Assembly (NCBI RefSeq): GCF_958298935.1
Contig: NC_084922.1
Span: forward strand, 48,453,458 to 48,517,457
Direction: 5' to 3'
Origin: Phragmites australis
Lineage: Eukaryota > Streptophyta > Magnoliopsida > Poales > Poaceae
Length of the DNA: 64,000 nucleotides
The notes below the pieces were generated by a model. The model saw only the letters and a list, made by a program, of their open reading frames with translations, was not told the origin of the DNA and searched no databases. Made by a program: the position numbers and the translations under genes. This document shows, one piece after another, positions 33,866-45,120 of the stretch (within the stretch, counting starts at the first letter, position 1; the number at the start of each line of letters is the position of its first letter).

Positions 33866-35999
33866 GCTTAAGCCCTCTACCTCTAGAGTACTTGGGAACC
33901 CCTAAGCCTCTATTTGATCTTTGGGCATAGAAGAGAAAGAAGAGAGAGAAAGAGGAGAAAGAAAAAGAAGAGAAAATGAGGAGGATGAGGAGGAAGAAAA
34001 GAAGGAGAACTTATATTTCACAGCTCCGGATCTGCCACTGGCTATTCGTGCCATGCTCTGTTTGGATTGTGCGAAATTGCTATTGATTTTCTATGGTTGT
34101 ACCTTTAAGAAGGTTTTGTGAAGTTCATGCATGCATTATAATAGAGTCAAGCAAGAGATTGTGGCTACTTGCTGTTCTTTCACTTCCAGACTATTTTAAC
34201 CTGCAAATTATCTTTGACATTGTGTAAGCATGCCAATGTGGAACTGAAATTTGCAACTGGCTCGGTACGGTTGAGGGATGCAGGTTACAATTACTGCCAA
34301 CACCACAACAGTCGGGCACCTAAATGTTTCTTTACAGATGTTTATGCGACTTATTCTAATCTCGCCGGGATCGCTGCTGACAGTCACATGCTTGCTGGTG
34401 AGATGAACGCAAAATATGAATATATAAAAGAGAATTTCCTTGAAAAAGTATATGGAAGAGAAAGGAAGAGCAGAGGAGAGAGAAAGAGAGAGGAAGAACA
34501 ACAAACATCTCCGTGTGGATGGAAGGGACTGCAACCAACGAACCAATCCCCCTGGCCCTCCTAAAGCACTAATAAGTCCTACATTAACCAACCTTTTACC
34601 CCCTCTCTCTATCTAGTCTTACATTAACTTACTCCTTTTACTCACTGTCATAGCCTTTTGGGCTCTTAGTTTAACCTCTGATTGCACTGCAGAAGTGGCC
34701 ACGTACAAAAGTCTTCTGTACAATGAAAACAATAAAACATCGTGTGCTTTGTAAAAGTCATATGCACAAATAAGCTGAGGACCATGCATAAATAAACCTT
34801 ACGACTTTTCTCCACCACTGTAAAGTGTAAAGTTTCATTGCAGAGCCGACACATAAAACTTTGCCTGCAATGTACTCCCGTTGAATTTCAGTAGCATTTG
34901 GCTCCTTTTGCTTGAACAAGGTTCCAATTCGAGGTGAAAGTTTTCGACTCTGTAACTCTGCACCGTCCTCAAGCGCTTCAGCGTTTCCCATTGCAGTGAT
35001 TTCCATGGTGGCGACGCACGCACGCATGACGCATGCTCGCGCGGGAAACCGGGTTATCATAAGACGTTTCCTCCGCGAGAATGATTCTACGTCGCTGAAG
35101 TTGGAAGCACACGTTTTAGGCCGCTTTGAGCATGCCTGCACCGATCTATGAGGCTCGCGGATGACAGCGGTTTTGGGACCATTTTCAGTGCACTCCTCCC
35201 ACAGCCGGCTCATCAGTCATCACCCACGGGTAGTGGTGGACCCAGAGATTTCAGATAACCTGGGTTGGGTGTAGGTCGTGCCTGTTCAGCCTAAGTTTTG
35301 CCTAAAATTTAACCGGTCTAAATTGCAAATTTTCTCATAACCTATATAGAGGTATAGAGACGAATCGAGACGGAGCCCAGACGGGTGTCCAAGGTCGCCG
35401 GGCCCTAGGTCCGTCACTGCCCACAGGGCCTGCCCTGCCCCTGTCACTTTAGGTATTGTTTGGTTCATGGTGATCTATTTTATTTTTAAGTTGTTTATAT
35501 GAAGAGCAGTATGATAGAATGATTCGAAATCAGTGATTTTTTTTAAATATCGTTAAAAAACGGTGAAATACAGCCGTTCCACTTCGAACGTAACATTAAC
35601 AGTAAACCCGATATATAAGATATACTTGTTTCATCCCACCCACCAAATAAATATTTATATATAAATAAAATTATCTTATCCTCAAATATATAAATAAAAT
35701 TATTTTATCCTCAAATACATAAATAAAATCATTCTATCTAATCTCGCTCCATAACAAAAACACTACATTAGTTGCAGCCGGTGCAGCAGCAGAGGTACTA
35801 CTCATAGCCTGCTCCTTTGGTTACAAGCAAAGAGCCCCGTAGCAGGGGGGCAGTTACCAACTCTGCGGCAATCATTGGAACCCGGAAAGGCCAGCAGAAA
35901 AAATAGATGGGAGCGAGCGAGCGAGAGAGAGGTGAATGCTCATTGGAGTGAGCTGAAAGCAAATCAGGTCTCAAGGAGAGAGAACCAATTACCGCCTCG
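33866..35999. other. Spacer with simple repeats and a possible hAT-like MITE
   Basis: Contains a purine tract and, at about 35233-35418, GTAGTGGTGGACCCAGA facing GCAGTGACGGACCTAGG (inverted), another possible hAT-type MITE. A 151-codon minus frame at 34758-35213 is open but belongs to no family I recognise. Confidence 0.35.
33925..34010. repeat. GA-rich purine tract
   Basis: About 85 bp of AGA/GAGGA repeats with few pyrimidines. Confidence 0.85.
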
Positions 36000-37077
36000 G
36001 GTCCAAAGAAGATGCGGTCCTATAATATGTGCGGTCGGAATTTTATAATTTTAAAAATTAATCTCTTTAGTTTTTTATGGGGTTCAGAACACAAAATTAG
36101 AAGAAAAAAATAAAAATTATGTTTGTAAAAAAATATATTTATACTACAAACTTGTATCCAAATCATATACACATATTAGTTCGATTTATATATGTTTTGA
36201 TCAAATATCAAAATCGTACATCAGGTATAGACAGCTCAACCAAAATCAGAATATGTTTACTTTGTTTGCTGCTTATTTAGTACCACGAACTTGAGCTACA
36301 TGATGCTTCTTAATCTATTATCTTAATAAGAGTTTTGAATTTTTTTATTCATATTATTATGAATTTTAGCTATTTATTAATTGTATTTTACATGGACTCT
36401 TTATTTATATATTTGATTTTTTATAATTATTTGATTTTTTACAATACTATATTTGATATAGATCCTTAATTTTTCTATTCTAACCCTAAATTTAATTATT
36501 ATTAATTTTATTTTATTTGGACTTTTATTTAGATATTTTGCTTCCCAAACCATATAGAAATTGAATAGCTAATTTTCCATAAATTTTAATTCAGAATTTA
36601 GGTATTTATTAGTCGTAGACATGGACTATTTGGTTTCCAAATTTAGCTATTTATTAATTGTATTTGATATGGGCTATTTGGTTTAATCTAGACCGTTAGA
36701 TGCTCATAACAACAAGTGATCTATATCTTTTTTTCCGATTAATATGATAATTTTATGATCTTAAGAGTGAACATGGTGGCTCTTTTTTCTCCTTAAATAA
36801 TAATATATTGCTAACTTTTCATAATTTTTAATTGTGAATTTAGGTATTTATTAATCGTATTTGACATGGATTTTTTGGTTTTCGAATTTTGCTATTTAGT
36901 AATCGTATTTGATATGGGCTATTAGGTTTAATCTAGGATGTTAGAAGTTTGTAACAATGACCGGTCTATATTCTTTTCTTTTTTCCGATTAACATGGTAA
37001 TTTCGTGACCTTGACAGCGAATATGATGACTCTTTTTTCTTCTCAAATAATAATATAATGTATTAGACACGCCAACA
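36000..37077 (-). mobile_element. LTR of an old Copia element (approximate)
   Basis: On the minus strand the RNase H remnant at 37078-37339 runs into a purine tract (TTGAGGAGAG) and then TGTTGGCGTG at 37077, the usual start of a Copia 3' LTR. The AT-rich sequence below it is taken as LTR; its far end was not located. Confidence 0.45.
36570..37060. repeat. 242-bp tandem repeat, two copies plus fragments
   Basis: GAATTTAGGTATTTATTA recurs at about 36594 and 36836, and the rest (GATATGGGCTATT, TTTTTTCCGATTAA, GACTCTTTTTTCT and so on) recurs with the same 242-bp spacing. A partial third copy starts near 36350. It lies within the presumed Copia LTR. Confidence 0.8.
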
Positions 37078-37339
37078 CTCTCCTCAAGATAGGGAGAACA
37101 CATCATATACACCCATCTTGCTACAAAATGCAGAAAATATCTTCTCAGGCAGCCCTTTTATTAGAACATCATCCACCCGACTAGCGGAATTTATATAAGG
37201 TACACAAATTATCTCTCTATCCAACTTCTCCTAAATGAAGTGACGATCAATCTTGATGTGTTTGATTCCATCATGCTGAACTAGATTATTAGCTCTATCA
37301 ATAGTGGCCTTTTTGTCACAACATATTATTAATAGCTTG
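37078..37339 (-). pseudogene. Copia pol remnant, C-terminal RNase H part (left piece)
   Basis: On the minus strand the frame shows CDKKATIDRANNLVQHDGIK followed by HIKIDRHFI and an in-frame stop, then ADD-like and KGLPEKIFSAF sequence, the usual end of a Copia integrase-RT-RNase H polyprotein. It is broken by stops and cut off at 37339 by the insertion of the LTR element. The preceding residues are found at 53914-54103 on the far side of that insertion. Confidence 0.8.
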
Positions 37340-38784
37340 TGTCGGAGGATTAACTCCAGTCGCAGCGATCCGAAGGGACCCCTTTTTAGAGATTCGGCCG
37401 GGGGGATGATCCTGAATCCGCCTTGGATGATGAAACAGGTGGGAACCGGTCGGGCCGGTGGACACGGAGGAAGACTATATGGTGTTTATACAGGTTCGGG
37501 CCGCGCAGAAGCGTAATACACTACTCCTGTGTGTGTGTGTGTGTGCTATTGTATTATGAGGGCTCTTGGAACGTCCTTTCTGGATCTCCAACGCCCCGGA
37601 GCTGAGCGAGAGCTATGTATTACAATGGTATTTCTTGTCTATCTACTTGGAGCCCGGGTCTTCAAGTGCCAGACTCTCTGAGCTTGGTGAGCTTCCTTCT
37701 GTTCGCCTCTTCCTTGTTGGCGTCCGAAGTCCCCAGAGCCAAAGATCTCTTCCGAGTCTATCCCGTCCCCCTCCCGATGATGGAGTGCTCCCCCTCTTAT
37801 ACAACCGGGGGAGGCTTGCGTGCCTAGCCGGGGGCACAAGTTCCCGTAAACATAAATAGAGAGCAGCTATTCTGACGCTACATTTTGATGTTACAGGGGT
37901 TGACTACACGCTCCCTGAGCTGTCCCGTCGGCCTTCACGTCCTAGCTTTAGCAGACGCAGGGGGCCCGCCGGGCAGCCTCTGAGCCGATCCGCACGCTGC
38001 TGGGTCAGAGGGAGTTTGACACAGCAAGGGGGCGGGCGATAAGTCTTGCTGCATTGAATGCTCACACGCCTCCCTGCTAGGCGGTGGCGGGGACTGACGA
38101 TAAGCGTGGGGGGAGTGGCCGGAAGTGACTGGACCTGCTCCTGTTGAGGTAGCATCGGGCCTCCCACCGATTGACATCTCACCGCTGAGCCCTTATGGGG
38201 TCCAGCGACAAGGGGCTTCTAACGTCGTCGGGGAACTGTGGGTGCCCGGGAGCTATGCCCGAGTACCCTCTTCCCGGTACTGTTTATCTTGGGTCGTCGA
38301 GGGACTCGGGTGCTCGGGGGCCACTGCTCCTGGCCCCGAGCACCCTCTCCCGGTACTGTTGACTTTGTGTCTTCGGGGAGCTCGGGTACCCGGGGGCCAC
38401 ATATCCGTGGCCCCGAGCACGCTGCCGCCCGGAACTGTCCTCCTCAGGTCCTCGGGGAACCGAGTGCTCGGGGGCCACTGATCACGGCCCCAAGCACTCT
38501 CTCCCTGTACCGTTCATGTCGGGTCTTCGGGGGACTCCGAGCACTCGGGGGCCACTGAACCGGGCCTCGAGCACTCGCTCCCGGAACTTGGCTTCTCTCG
38601 TTATCGGGGAACCTGGGTGCTCGGGGGCCACTGACCACAGCCCCGAGCACCGTCTCCCGGAGCTTGTCTTCCTTGGGCCCTCGGGGACCGCCCGGGAAGG
38701 TGACCCCGAAGGCATGGCGCCACGTGGCACTGCTGCTGACCTGGCCTCGGGAATCGGGGAACCCCCGATCCCATTTCACCGACA
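37340..38784 (-). repeat. 3' LTR of the non-autonomous element
   Basis: Complete LTR with a (GT)n run at 37529-37545 and the hairpin array at 38226-38700. It is the downstream copy because the polypurine-like GGCCCGGGGGCTGC (minus, 38785-38798) abuts it. Confidence 0.9.
38226..38700. repeat. Six tandem hairpin units, about 75 bp each
   Basis: Each unit carries GTGCTCGGGGGCCACTG and GGCCCCGAGCAC arms followed by CTCTCCCGG and a variable spacer. The array is repeated in the other LTR at 53350-53815. Confidence 0.85.
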
Positions 38785-40640
38785 GCAGCCCCCGGGCCTA
38801 TTTGCAGTCGACAGCCTCAGACTGCGGATGGGGACTTTATTTCTTCGGGGCTAGCTTCAGCATGGGTGCCACGTGACCTTCTCTTTGTTTGACGATGTAG
38901 AGCGTCTTGAAGGGTGTCAGCGACGAGGTACGCCGATTTGCTGCGTCCGGCGAGCTCCGACCGCCGTCGCGCCTGGGGTGGGGCCTCGCCCCAGCCCCCG
39001 AGCTTACGCGGAGAATCCTTCGCCAGGGGTGCGCAACCCCTGGGCGCTCGCTGAAATGGTGCTGCTGATTCAAAAAGACACAGACAGACAAATCTTTTTG
39101 CTCGGGAAGCAAATCCGCCTGGCACGGTACACGTCACGACTTGTGAACGCTTTTCGCCCTGCGACCTCTCAAACGAATAGACCGGAGACACGCGCAGACG
39201 AAAAAGCCACCACGAGTCCCCCACGGTCTGGTGGTGCCCAGAGGAGGACAGACCAGGCCGAGCACCGACAGCCCGCCCCTGGGGTTTAGGCTCCGGACTA
39301 CTCGAGCGGCTCGAGCGATAGGATTACCCGAGAACCCTAGGGGCTCGGTAGTGCTCGGGGTACTGCCACGACAGCCGGACACCACGTCCACCATGAAGGA
39401 CTTAGGTAAACGATCGCCGACTGTGCGGTACACCGACTACTGTTTGCTCTTATCGTTTTGAAAAAGCGAACACGAAGGAGGGGTTTTTGCGCGCGAGGAG
39501 ATTGCCTCACCGAACTGATTAGAATACGAGGATCCCGAGGAGCTACTCGGGAACAATAATTTATTGCGAATGTATGAAAGGAAAATTCATAACTTAAGTG
39601 ACTCACTAGTCGGTGGTTGGGCGCCCGAGAGCGCGGATTTCCCCCGCACAGGGCGCTTAAGCCCTGGGGACATCCTTTCAGCACCCGAGGACCCCGGAGG
39701 CTTAAGTGTTTCTCTGCAGGCTTAAAGACAGGCAGGTACTTTTTCGCTTGGTGCGCTCTGTTAGTGCGGTACTCACCACGGCCTGCTCTCGTTTTCGACC
39801 CGAGACCTCTCGAATACCCAGACCGACGAACTAAGCAGACAGAGGCATAACCTAGAGGTTCTATGGTTCGGTGGCGCCCGGGTATGACAGACCAGACCGA
39901 GCACCGATAGCCCACCCCTGGGGCCTAGGCTCCGGACTACTCGAGCGGCTCGAGCGATAGGATTACCCGAGAACCCCAGGGGCTCGGTAGTGCCCGGGGT
40001 ACTGCCACGACACCGAACACCACAGCATACCACAACAGACGTCAGTCAGTGGTGACTGCCTGCGCGCGTGCCGATCGGGATTCTTTTATCAACGGGGAAC
40101 CGAGAGAGAGAGGGCGTTTTCCACGCACGAGTCGAGCAACTCACCAGGCAGATTAAACATATGGGTTTCAGAAGAAAACTCGGAACTAGAGTGTTATAGA
40201 CGTATGGAAAAAGACTCATACTGATGTGATAAATAACGAGTGATAACTCACAGGACTGTTAGCAGCCTTCGGCTGGAGCCTGGCATCTGCCCCACCGCCT
40301 GGACATGCGGATGCCCAGGGAGTGCTTGCGCTGCAAGCAAAGCACTCCCAGGACCGGTGTTGCCGAAGCCGGGGTCGTGCCGCGCCGGCGCCTGGCGTTG
40401 TCCTGATGTCGATCTTACGGCAGGAGCGTCTGCCGCTTGCTGTGGGTTTGACGGCCCGCCTGGCCGACTGTTGTTGCTGTTGAGGATGAGTCGGATCTAG
40501 GGCCCCTCCTTGGGCCCCGTTTTCCACTTCTTGGTTGGAGCCCGAATCAGGGCATCGAAGAAGATGATGTCCACCAGCCATCTTTTCTAGGAAAAAGAAG
40601 GTGGAAACAGGGATGCAACCCCCCTACCTGGCGCACCAGC
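38785..40640 (-). other. Internal region of the non-autonomous element
   Basis: 1.86 kb, GC-rich, without gag, protease, integrase or reverse transcriptase signatures. Two related blocks, about 39000-39480 and 39640-40120, share GCTCCGGACTACTCGAGCGG and flanking sequence with an offset of about 640 bp, so most of it is an internal duplication. Confidence 0.75.
40617..40638 (-). promoter_or_regulatory. Primer-binding site of the non-autonomous element
   Basis: Read on the minus strand, the LTR end CCGACA is followed by GC and then TGGTGCGCCAGGTAGGGG. It starts with TGG as tRNA-primed sites do, and the same context adjoins the related LTR at 4630. The tRNA was not identified. Confidence 0.6.
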
Positions 40641-41387
40641 TGTCGGAGGATTAACTCCAGTCGCAGGGATCCCGAGAGACCCCTTTTTAGAGATTCGGCC
40701 GGGGGGATGATCCTGAATCCGCCTTGGATGATGAGACAGATGGGAACCGGTCGGGCCGGTGGACACGGAGGAAGACTATATGGTGTTTATACAGGTTCGG
40801 GCCACGCGGAGGCGTAATACACTACTCCTGTGTGTGTGTGTGTGTGCTATTGTATTATGAGGGCTCTTGGAACGCCCTTTCTGGATCTCCAATGCCCCAG
40901 AGCTGAGCGGGAGCTATGTATTACAATGGTATTTCTTGTCTATCTACTTGGAGCCCGGGTCTTCAAGTGCCGGACTCTCTGAGCTTGGTGAGCTTCCTTC
41001 TGTTCGCCTCTTCCTTGTTGGCATCCGAAGTCCCCAGAGCCAAAGATCTCTTCCGAGTCTATCCCGTCCCCCTCCCGATGATGGAGTGCTCCCCCTCTTA
41101 TACAACCGGGGGAGGCTTGCGTGCCTAGCCAGGGGCACAAGTTCCTGTAAACATAAATAGAGAGCAGCTATTCTGACGCTACATTTTGATGTTATAGGGG
41201 TTGACTATACGCTCCCTGAGCTGTCCCGTCGGCCTTCACGTCCCAGCTTTAGCAGACGCAGGGGGCCCGTCGGGCAGCCTCTGAGCTGCCCCGCACGCTG
41301 CTGGGTCAGAGGGAGTCTGACACAGCAAGGGGGTGGGCGATAAGTCTTGCTGCATTGAATGCTCACACGTCTCCCTGCTAGGCGGTG
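40641..41387 (-). repeat. 5' LTR of the non-autonomous element, left part
   Basis: 747 bp of the LTR up to the Sirevirus insertion point, ending in the target sequence CGGTG (41383-41387). Confidence 0.92.
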
Positions 41388-43003
41388 TGAAAGTGCCTAG
41401 AGGGGGGTGAATAGGCTTTTCTGAAATTTAAAACTAAAAACAGCGGATTAAACTGCCGGATATTCTGGTGTAGTCCGGATACTCCGGTATGGTCCGGAGT
41501 ATCCGGTCTAGTCCGGAGACTCCGGCCTGACAGGAAATTTTAGAATAAATGTGAACTAAAGATCACAGCTAGATTCTATGGGATTCACTAGGTCAAGTAG
41601 ATATTACTAAGCTAGAATAACAATTAAAACTAGCAAGATTGATACTATAGCAATTTAAATGACAAATCATCAAATGCACACGATCAAGTAAATTTCACAA
41701 GTAAGAACACGAGGAAATATCCCGGAGTTCGGCCACCTCACAAAGAAGTACCTACGTCTCCGTTGAGGAGCTCACAAAGAGCCGGGTCTTCTCCAACCCT
41801 ATCCTCTTCTAGCGACCACAAAGATCAAGCTAGAAATTCTTACTCAATTATGAAGATGCTTACAAACTTCCCGAGGCACACCACAAGATTTGGGTGCTCT
41901 TCTGGCGACTCCTTTCCTTCTAGAAACCCAAAGCTTCAAAGGAGATGATCGCAGTAAATGCTCAATGAAGAAATCAATGCTCAAGTGGCTTGAACCCTCT
42001 CCAAACACACACTCTCAAATTTGTGCAAGTTTTGCTCTAGAGATGATTGGAGGGGCTTTGAATGCTCTTTAAGTGCTCAAGAGTTCTCAAGGAAACCAGC
42101 CACAGCAAGCGCTAAATGATATGGAGAGAGGAGGCATTTATAGCCCTCTCTCACAGACTAGCCGTTACTGTTTTTTGTCAGAGCTTACCGGAGTATCCGG
42201 TGTACACCGGAGTCTCCGGTCCTAAATCCAAAAACGGCGTCAGAACGGTCACGAACGTGTCAGAACTAGCCGTTACAGTTCTGCTTCATTACCGGAGTCT
42301 CCGGTGAACACCGGAGTCTCCGGTCCTGACAGATTTTCCAAAACAGACTAAGTCCGGAGACTAGCCGGATCCTCCGGCATCTCCAGGTACCGGAGTATCC
42401 GGTGAACACCGGAGACTCCGGTCTTTACTATTTTTTTATCAAAAAGATTAAAAGCTAACCGAGAGCCTCTGCCGGAGTCTACCTCGGAGACTCCGACTGC
42501 ACACAAAACATTTTACCGGAGTATCCGGTGAACACCGGAGACTCCGGTCTTTTTCTTGAAAAGATTAACCCGTAACCGAGACTCTCTGCCGGAGGCTAGC
42601 TCGGAGACTCCGGCTGAACGCTGAGTACCGGAGTATCCGGTGAACACCGGAGACTCCGGACTCAGAAGATTTTCAGAAAGAGTTTCGTGTCCGTGAGTGA
42701 ATGTGTCTCTCAATTGGGTGATTCTAAAGGATCTCTTGAGCATTGAGACACTAAACAAGCAAATGAATTCATCCATCTAAGAAAAAATCTATCCTAGACT
42801 CAATTTCAAAAGTAAAAGGAATTTAGGCCCTATCTTATATCCTTCGCTGATTCTTCAATTGTTTCGACGGGCGTCAAACGTCATTTACCTTCACAACTAA
42901 TGCTCATACCTGTTCAATACTCACAAAGCATGTTAGTTCTTTAATCGTTTTGTCATCAATAAGCCAAAACCCACTTAGGGGGGGGGGCCTAGATGCACTT
43001 TCA
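41388..43003 (-). repeat. 3' LTR of the Sirevirus-like element
   Basis: 1,616 bp, TGAAAGTGCC...GCACTTTCA on the plus strand. A TATA box (TATAAAT, minus) lies at 42136-42142, with CCGGAGTATCCGGTG/CACCGGAGACTCCGG palindromes at 42190-42660. Confidence 0.95.
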
Positions 43004-43017
43004 ATCTCCCCCTTTTT
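43004..43017 (-). promoter_or_regulatory. Polypurine tract of the Sirevirus-like element
   Basis: AAAAAGGGGGAGAT on the minus strand, directly before the 3' LTR; the plus-strand primer in reverse transcription. Further GGGGGAG tracts lie upstream at 43093-43105, 43167-43180 and 43385-43396. Confidence 0.9.
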
Positions 43018-43422
43018 GGTGATTGATGACAACCCGATTAAAGGATACACAAGGATATATGAAAAAGGTTTTGAATTCTAGAAGATATGGTAAGCTCCCC
43101 CTAAATGTGTGCATTGTTTTAAGCAAAGTTAAACAACAATGCATTTATTTAGGAATTTGAACACAAGAGCTCCCCCTATATCCTAGAATCCGTGGGATGC
43201 AAAAGTTTATGAAAAGACATAGAGCACACAAAACTAATGAAAGTACAACAATCATCATTCTAACATAAAGGTCTTATGAATTTAAATAGCACAAGGTTCA
43301 TCACAAACAAGAATCCAATTGTCCAACGGCGAAAGAGATTTAAAGGAGACCAAAACTAAGGAAACTAAGATAAAGGATAACTATCTCTCCCCCTTTGGCA
43401 TCAAGCACCAAAAAGAGAGAGC

Positions 43423-45120
43423 CTACTCGCTGCTACCATCTTCCTCATCATCTTCTTCCTCGTCTTCACTTCCTTCGTTGCCGTCAGAGGAATCGTCTTG
43501 AGCTTGTTGTTGAGAACTTTCGGCTGCTGCTTGAGCTTCATCATACCATGCCCAAGGGTTCTCAACCTCAAAAGGTGCACTCTCCGCTTCATCTGACTCA
43601 ATAGGAGAGTAAGGAGGTTGGAGATTCATGGATGTGTACATTTGTTTCTGACGATTCTCCATTTTCTTTAAGCGAGCACCTTGATCCTTGATTTGATTGG
43701 CATTGTGAGTGCAAATCTTGAAAATTGCTTTGAGAGCACTCTTGATGAAAGAAGACCCTCGAGGTGGAGCACGTCTCGAGGCAAACGGTCTTGAGCTAGG
43801 AGGAGCACGAGGAGGTGATGGAGATGGAGAGGGAGCTCGAATGTTCAAATGCCTCATTCTGTATGGTTCATGCTTAATCTCCTTTACAAAAGTCTTCTTG
43901 GATATCCTTTCAATGATAAACATGAGATAAGGGGCATATCCACAACTTTTTATGGGCGACTTGGATGTAAAAACAATTTCCTCCCAAAGAAAGTGAGCCA
44001 CGCTGAAAGGAGCATGATCATTTGACATGGCTGCAAGTAGATTTCTGGAGATACTTTGAACTGATGTTGCATCTCCACTCTTGGGCGCCAAGGTGAGCCG
44101 GAATAGGGAGTTCAAACATCGATAGAAAGGCTTCATCCCTGTGAGTTTTCCGAACTCAACTCGTCTATGATTTAGATACATGAACCCAATTTCTTCCAAT
44201 GTCAGTTGATTCTCATTGTGAATTTGATCATTGGAAGTGTCTCTGGCATCTAGATGGAAGTAGTGAGCGAAGCCTCTGAAACTGATCCTGTATTTGACTC
44301 CCTCTGTCATCCAGTGCATAATGGGATTTTCACATCCCTCAAACCACACTGTGGCATAGAATTGTGCGATAACCTCCTCGCACCAATCATACCTGAAAGC
44401 CATAATATTTTTTACCCTTTTGCTCTCACAGGCTGCAATCACTTCAGTGAACACAGGGTCGTTCTTCCTGGCCATATAATCCCAATCAATCCATTGCATG
44501 GGAGTAATAGGCTTCTTCTTGGCCAAAATTACTGTCTCATAGAAGTCTGCCTGAAAGTCATTCCAGAAACGATAATCGGCAACATTCTTCTCAAAATCAT
44601 ATGGGTTGTTCAACCTTTCACTAACAACCCTTGATACATTCTTCATGTAGTTTACTGTCCTTTTTGGAGCATCAACAACAGAAGCAGTTCTCCGGGGTCT
44701 GTGAAGCTTTAAGGGTCCAATGACTTCATCAGCTTGTTCTTCTTCATTATCCTCGGATTCAGATGAGCTATCTTGTGCAACACCTTTGCCTCTTTCTTCA
44801 GTAGAAGGCATGCTTCCTCGACCTCTTCCTGCAGTTACTTTGGCTGTCCCCTTTCCCCTTGCAGACTCTCGGCCTCGCATAGCTTGAGATTTGGTTCGGC
44901 AGATGGTCACAAGGTCCCTGTCACCACTTCCAGCAACTCTGCCTTCCTCGATGTGAATACCACCACTTGCGGCTATTTTGCGGACTCTTTCACCACTAGC
45001 ATGGCCGCTTCCACTATCTTCTGATTGGGCAGGAGCATTTGATTCTTGAGCACGGGGGTCACTTCTTTGTTTCTTCTTCCTCTCGAAAGTGCGACCCTTC
45101 TCAAAACGGTCTCCAGCCAT
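43423..45120 (-). CDS. Extra 3' ORF (envelope-like position) of the Sirevirus-like element
   Basis: An uninterrupted frame of 565 codons from ATG at 45120 (MAGDRFEKG). The frame is also open upstream to 45264, but that part lies in the CCGGA-repeat spacer. It sits between pol and the polypurine tracts, where many Sireviruses carry a so-called envelope-like gene. The first 150 residues are basic and Ser/Gly/Glu-rich; the middle (about 150-400) is a folded-looking domain with WNDFQADFYETVI and MQWIDWDYMARKNDP; then comes a Pro/Arg-rich stretch, a short possible coiled coil near RLKKMENRQKQM and an acidic tail. I see no signal peptide or clear membrane span, so an envelope function is not supported by the sequence itself. 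It is open while pol is not. Confidence 0.75.
   Translation of the reverse strand: MAGDRFEKGRTFERKKKQRSDPRAQESNAPAQSEDSGSGHASGERVRKIAASGGIHIEEGRVAGSGDRDLVTICRTKSQAMRGRESARGKGTAKVTAGRGRGSMPSTEERGKGVAQDSSSESEDNEEEQADEVIGPLKLHRPRRTASVVDAPKRTVNYMKNVSRVVSERLNNPYDFEKNVADYRFWNDFQADFYETVILAKKKPITPMQWIDWDYMARKNDPVFTEVIAACESKRVKNIMAFRYDWCEEVIAQFYATVWFEGCENPIMHWMTEGVKYRISFRGFAHYFHLDARDTSNDQIHNENQLTLEEIGFMYLNHRRVEFGKLTGMKPFYRCLNSLFRLTLAPKSGDATSVQSISRNLLAAMSNDHAPFSVAHFLWEEIVFTSKSPIKSCGYAPYLMFIIERISKKTFVKEIKHEPYRMRHLNIRAPSPSPSPPRAPPSSRPFASRRAPPRGSSFIKSALKAIFKICTHNANQIKDQGARLKKMENRQKQMYTSMNLQPPYSPIESDEAESAPFEVENPWAWYDEAQAAAESSQQQAQDDSSDGNEGSEDEEEDDEEDGSSE

Noticed and set aside
34758..35213. 151-codon minus frame
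   Set aside because: No recognisable domain, splice context or promoter; kept only as a remark in the spacer entry.
38125..38854. Repetitive Pro/Gly/Ser/Arg-rich frames on both strands
   Set aside because: Translations of the tandem hairpin units in the LTR; not genes.
41763..42776. Short frames duplicated at 51940-52981
   Set aside because: Both copies lie in the Sirevirus LTRs and have no domain.
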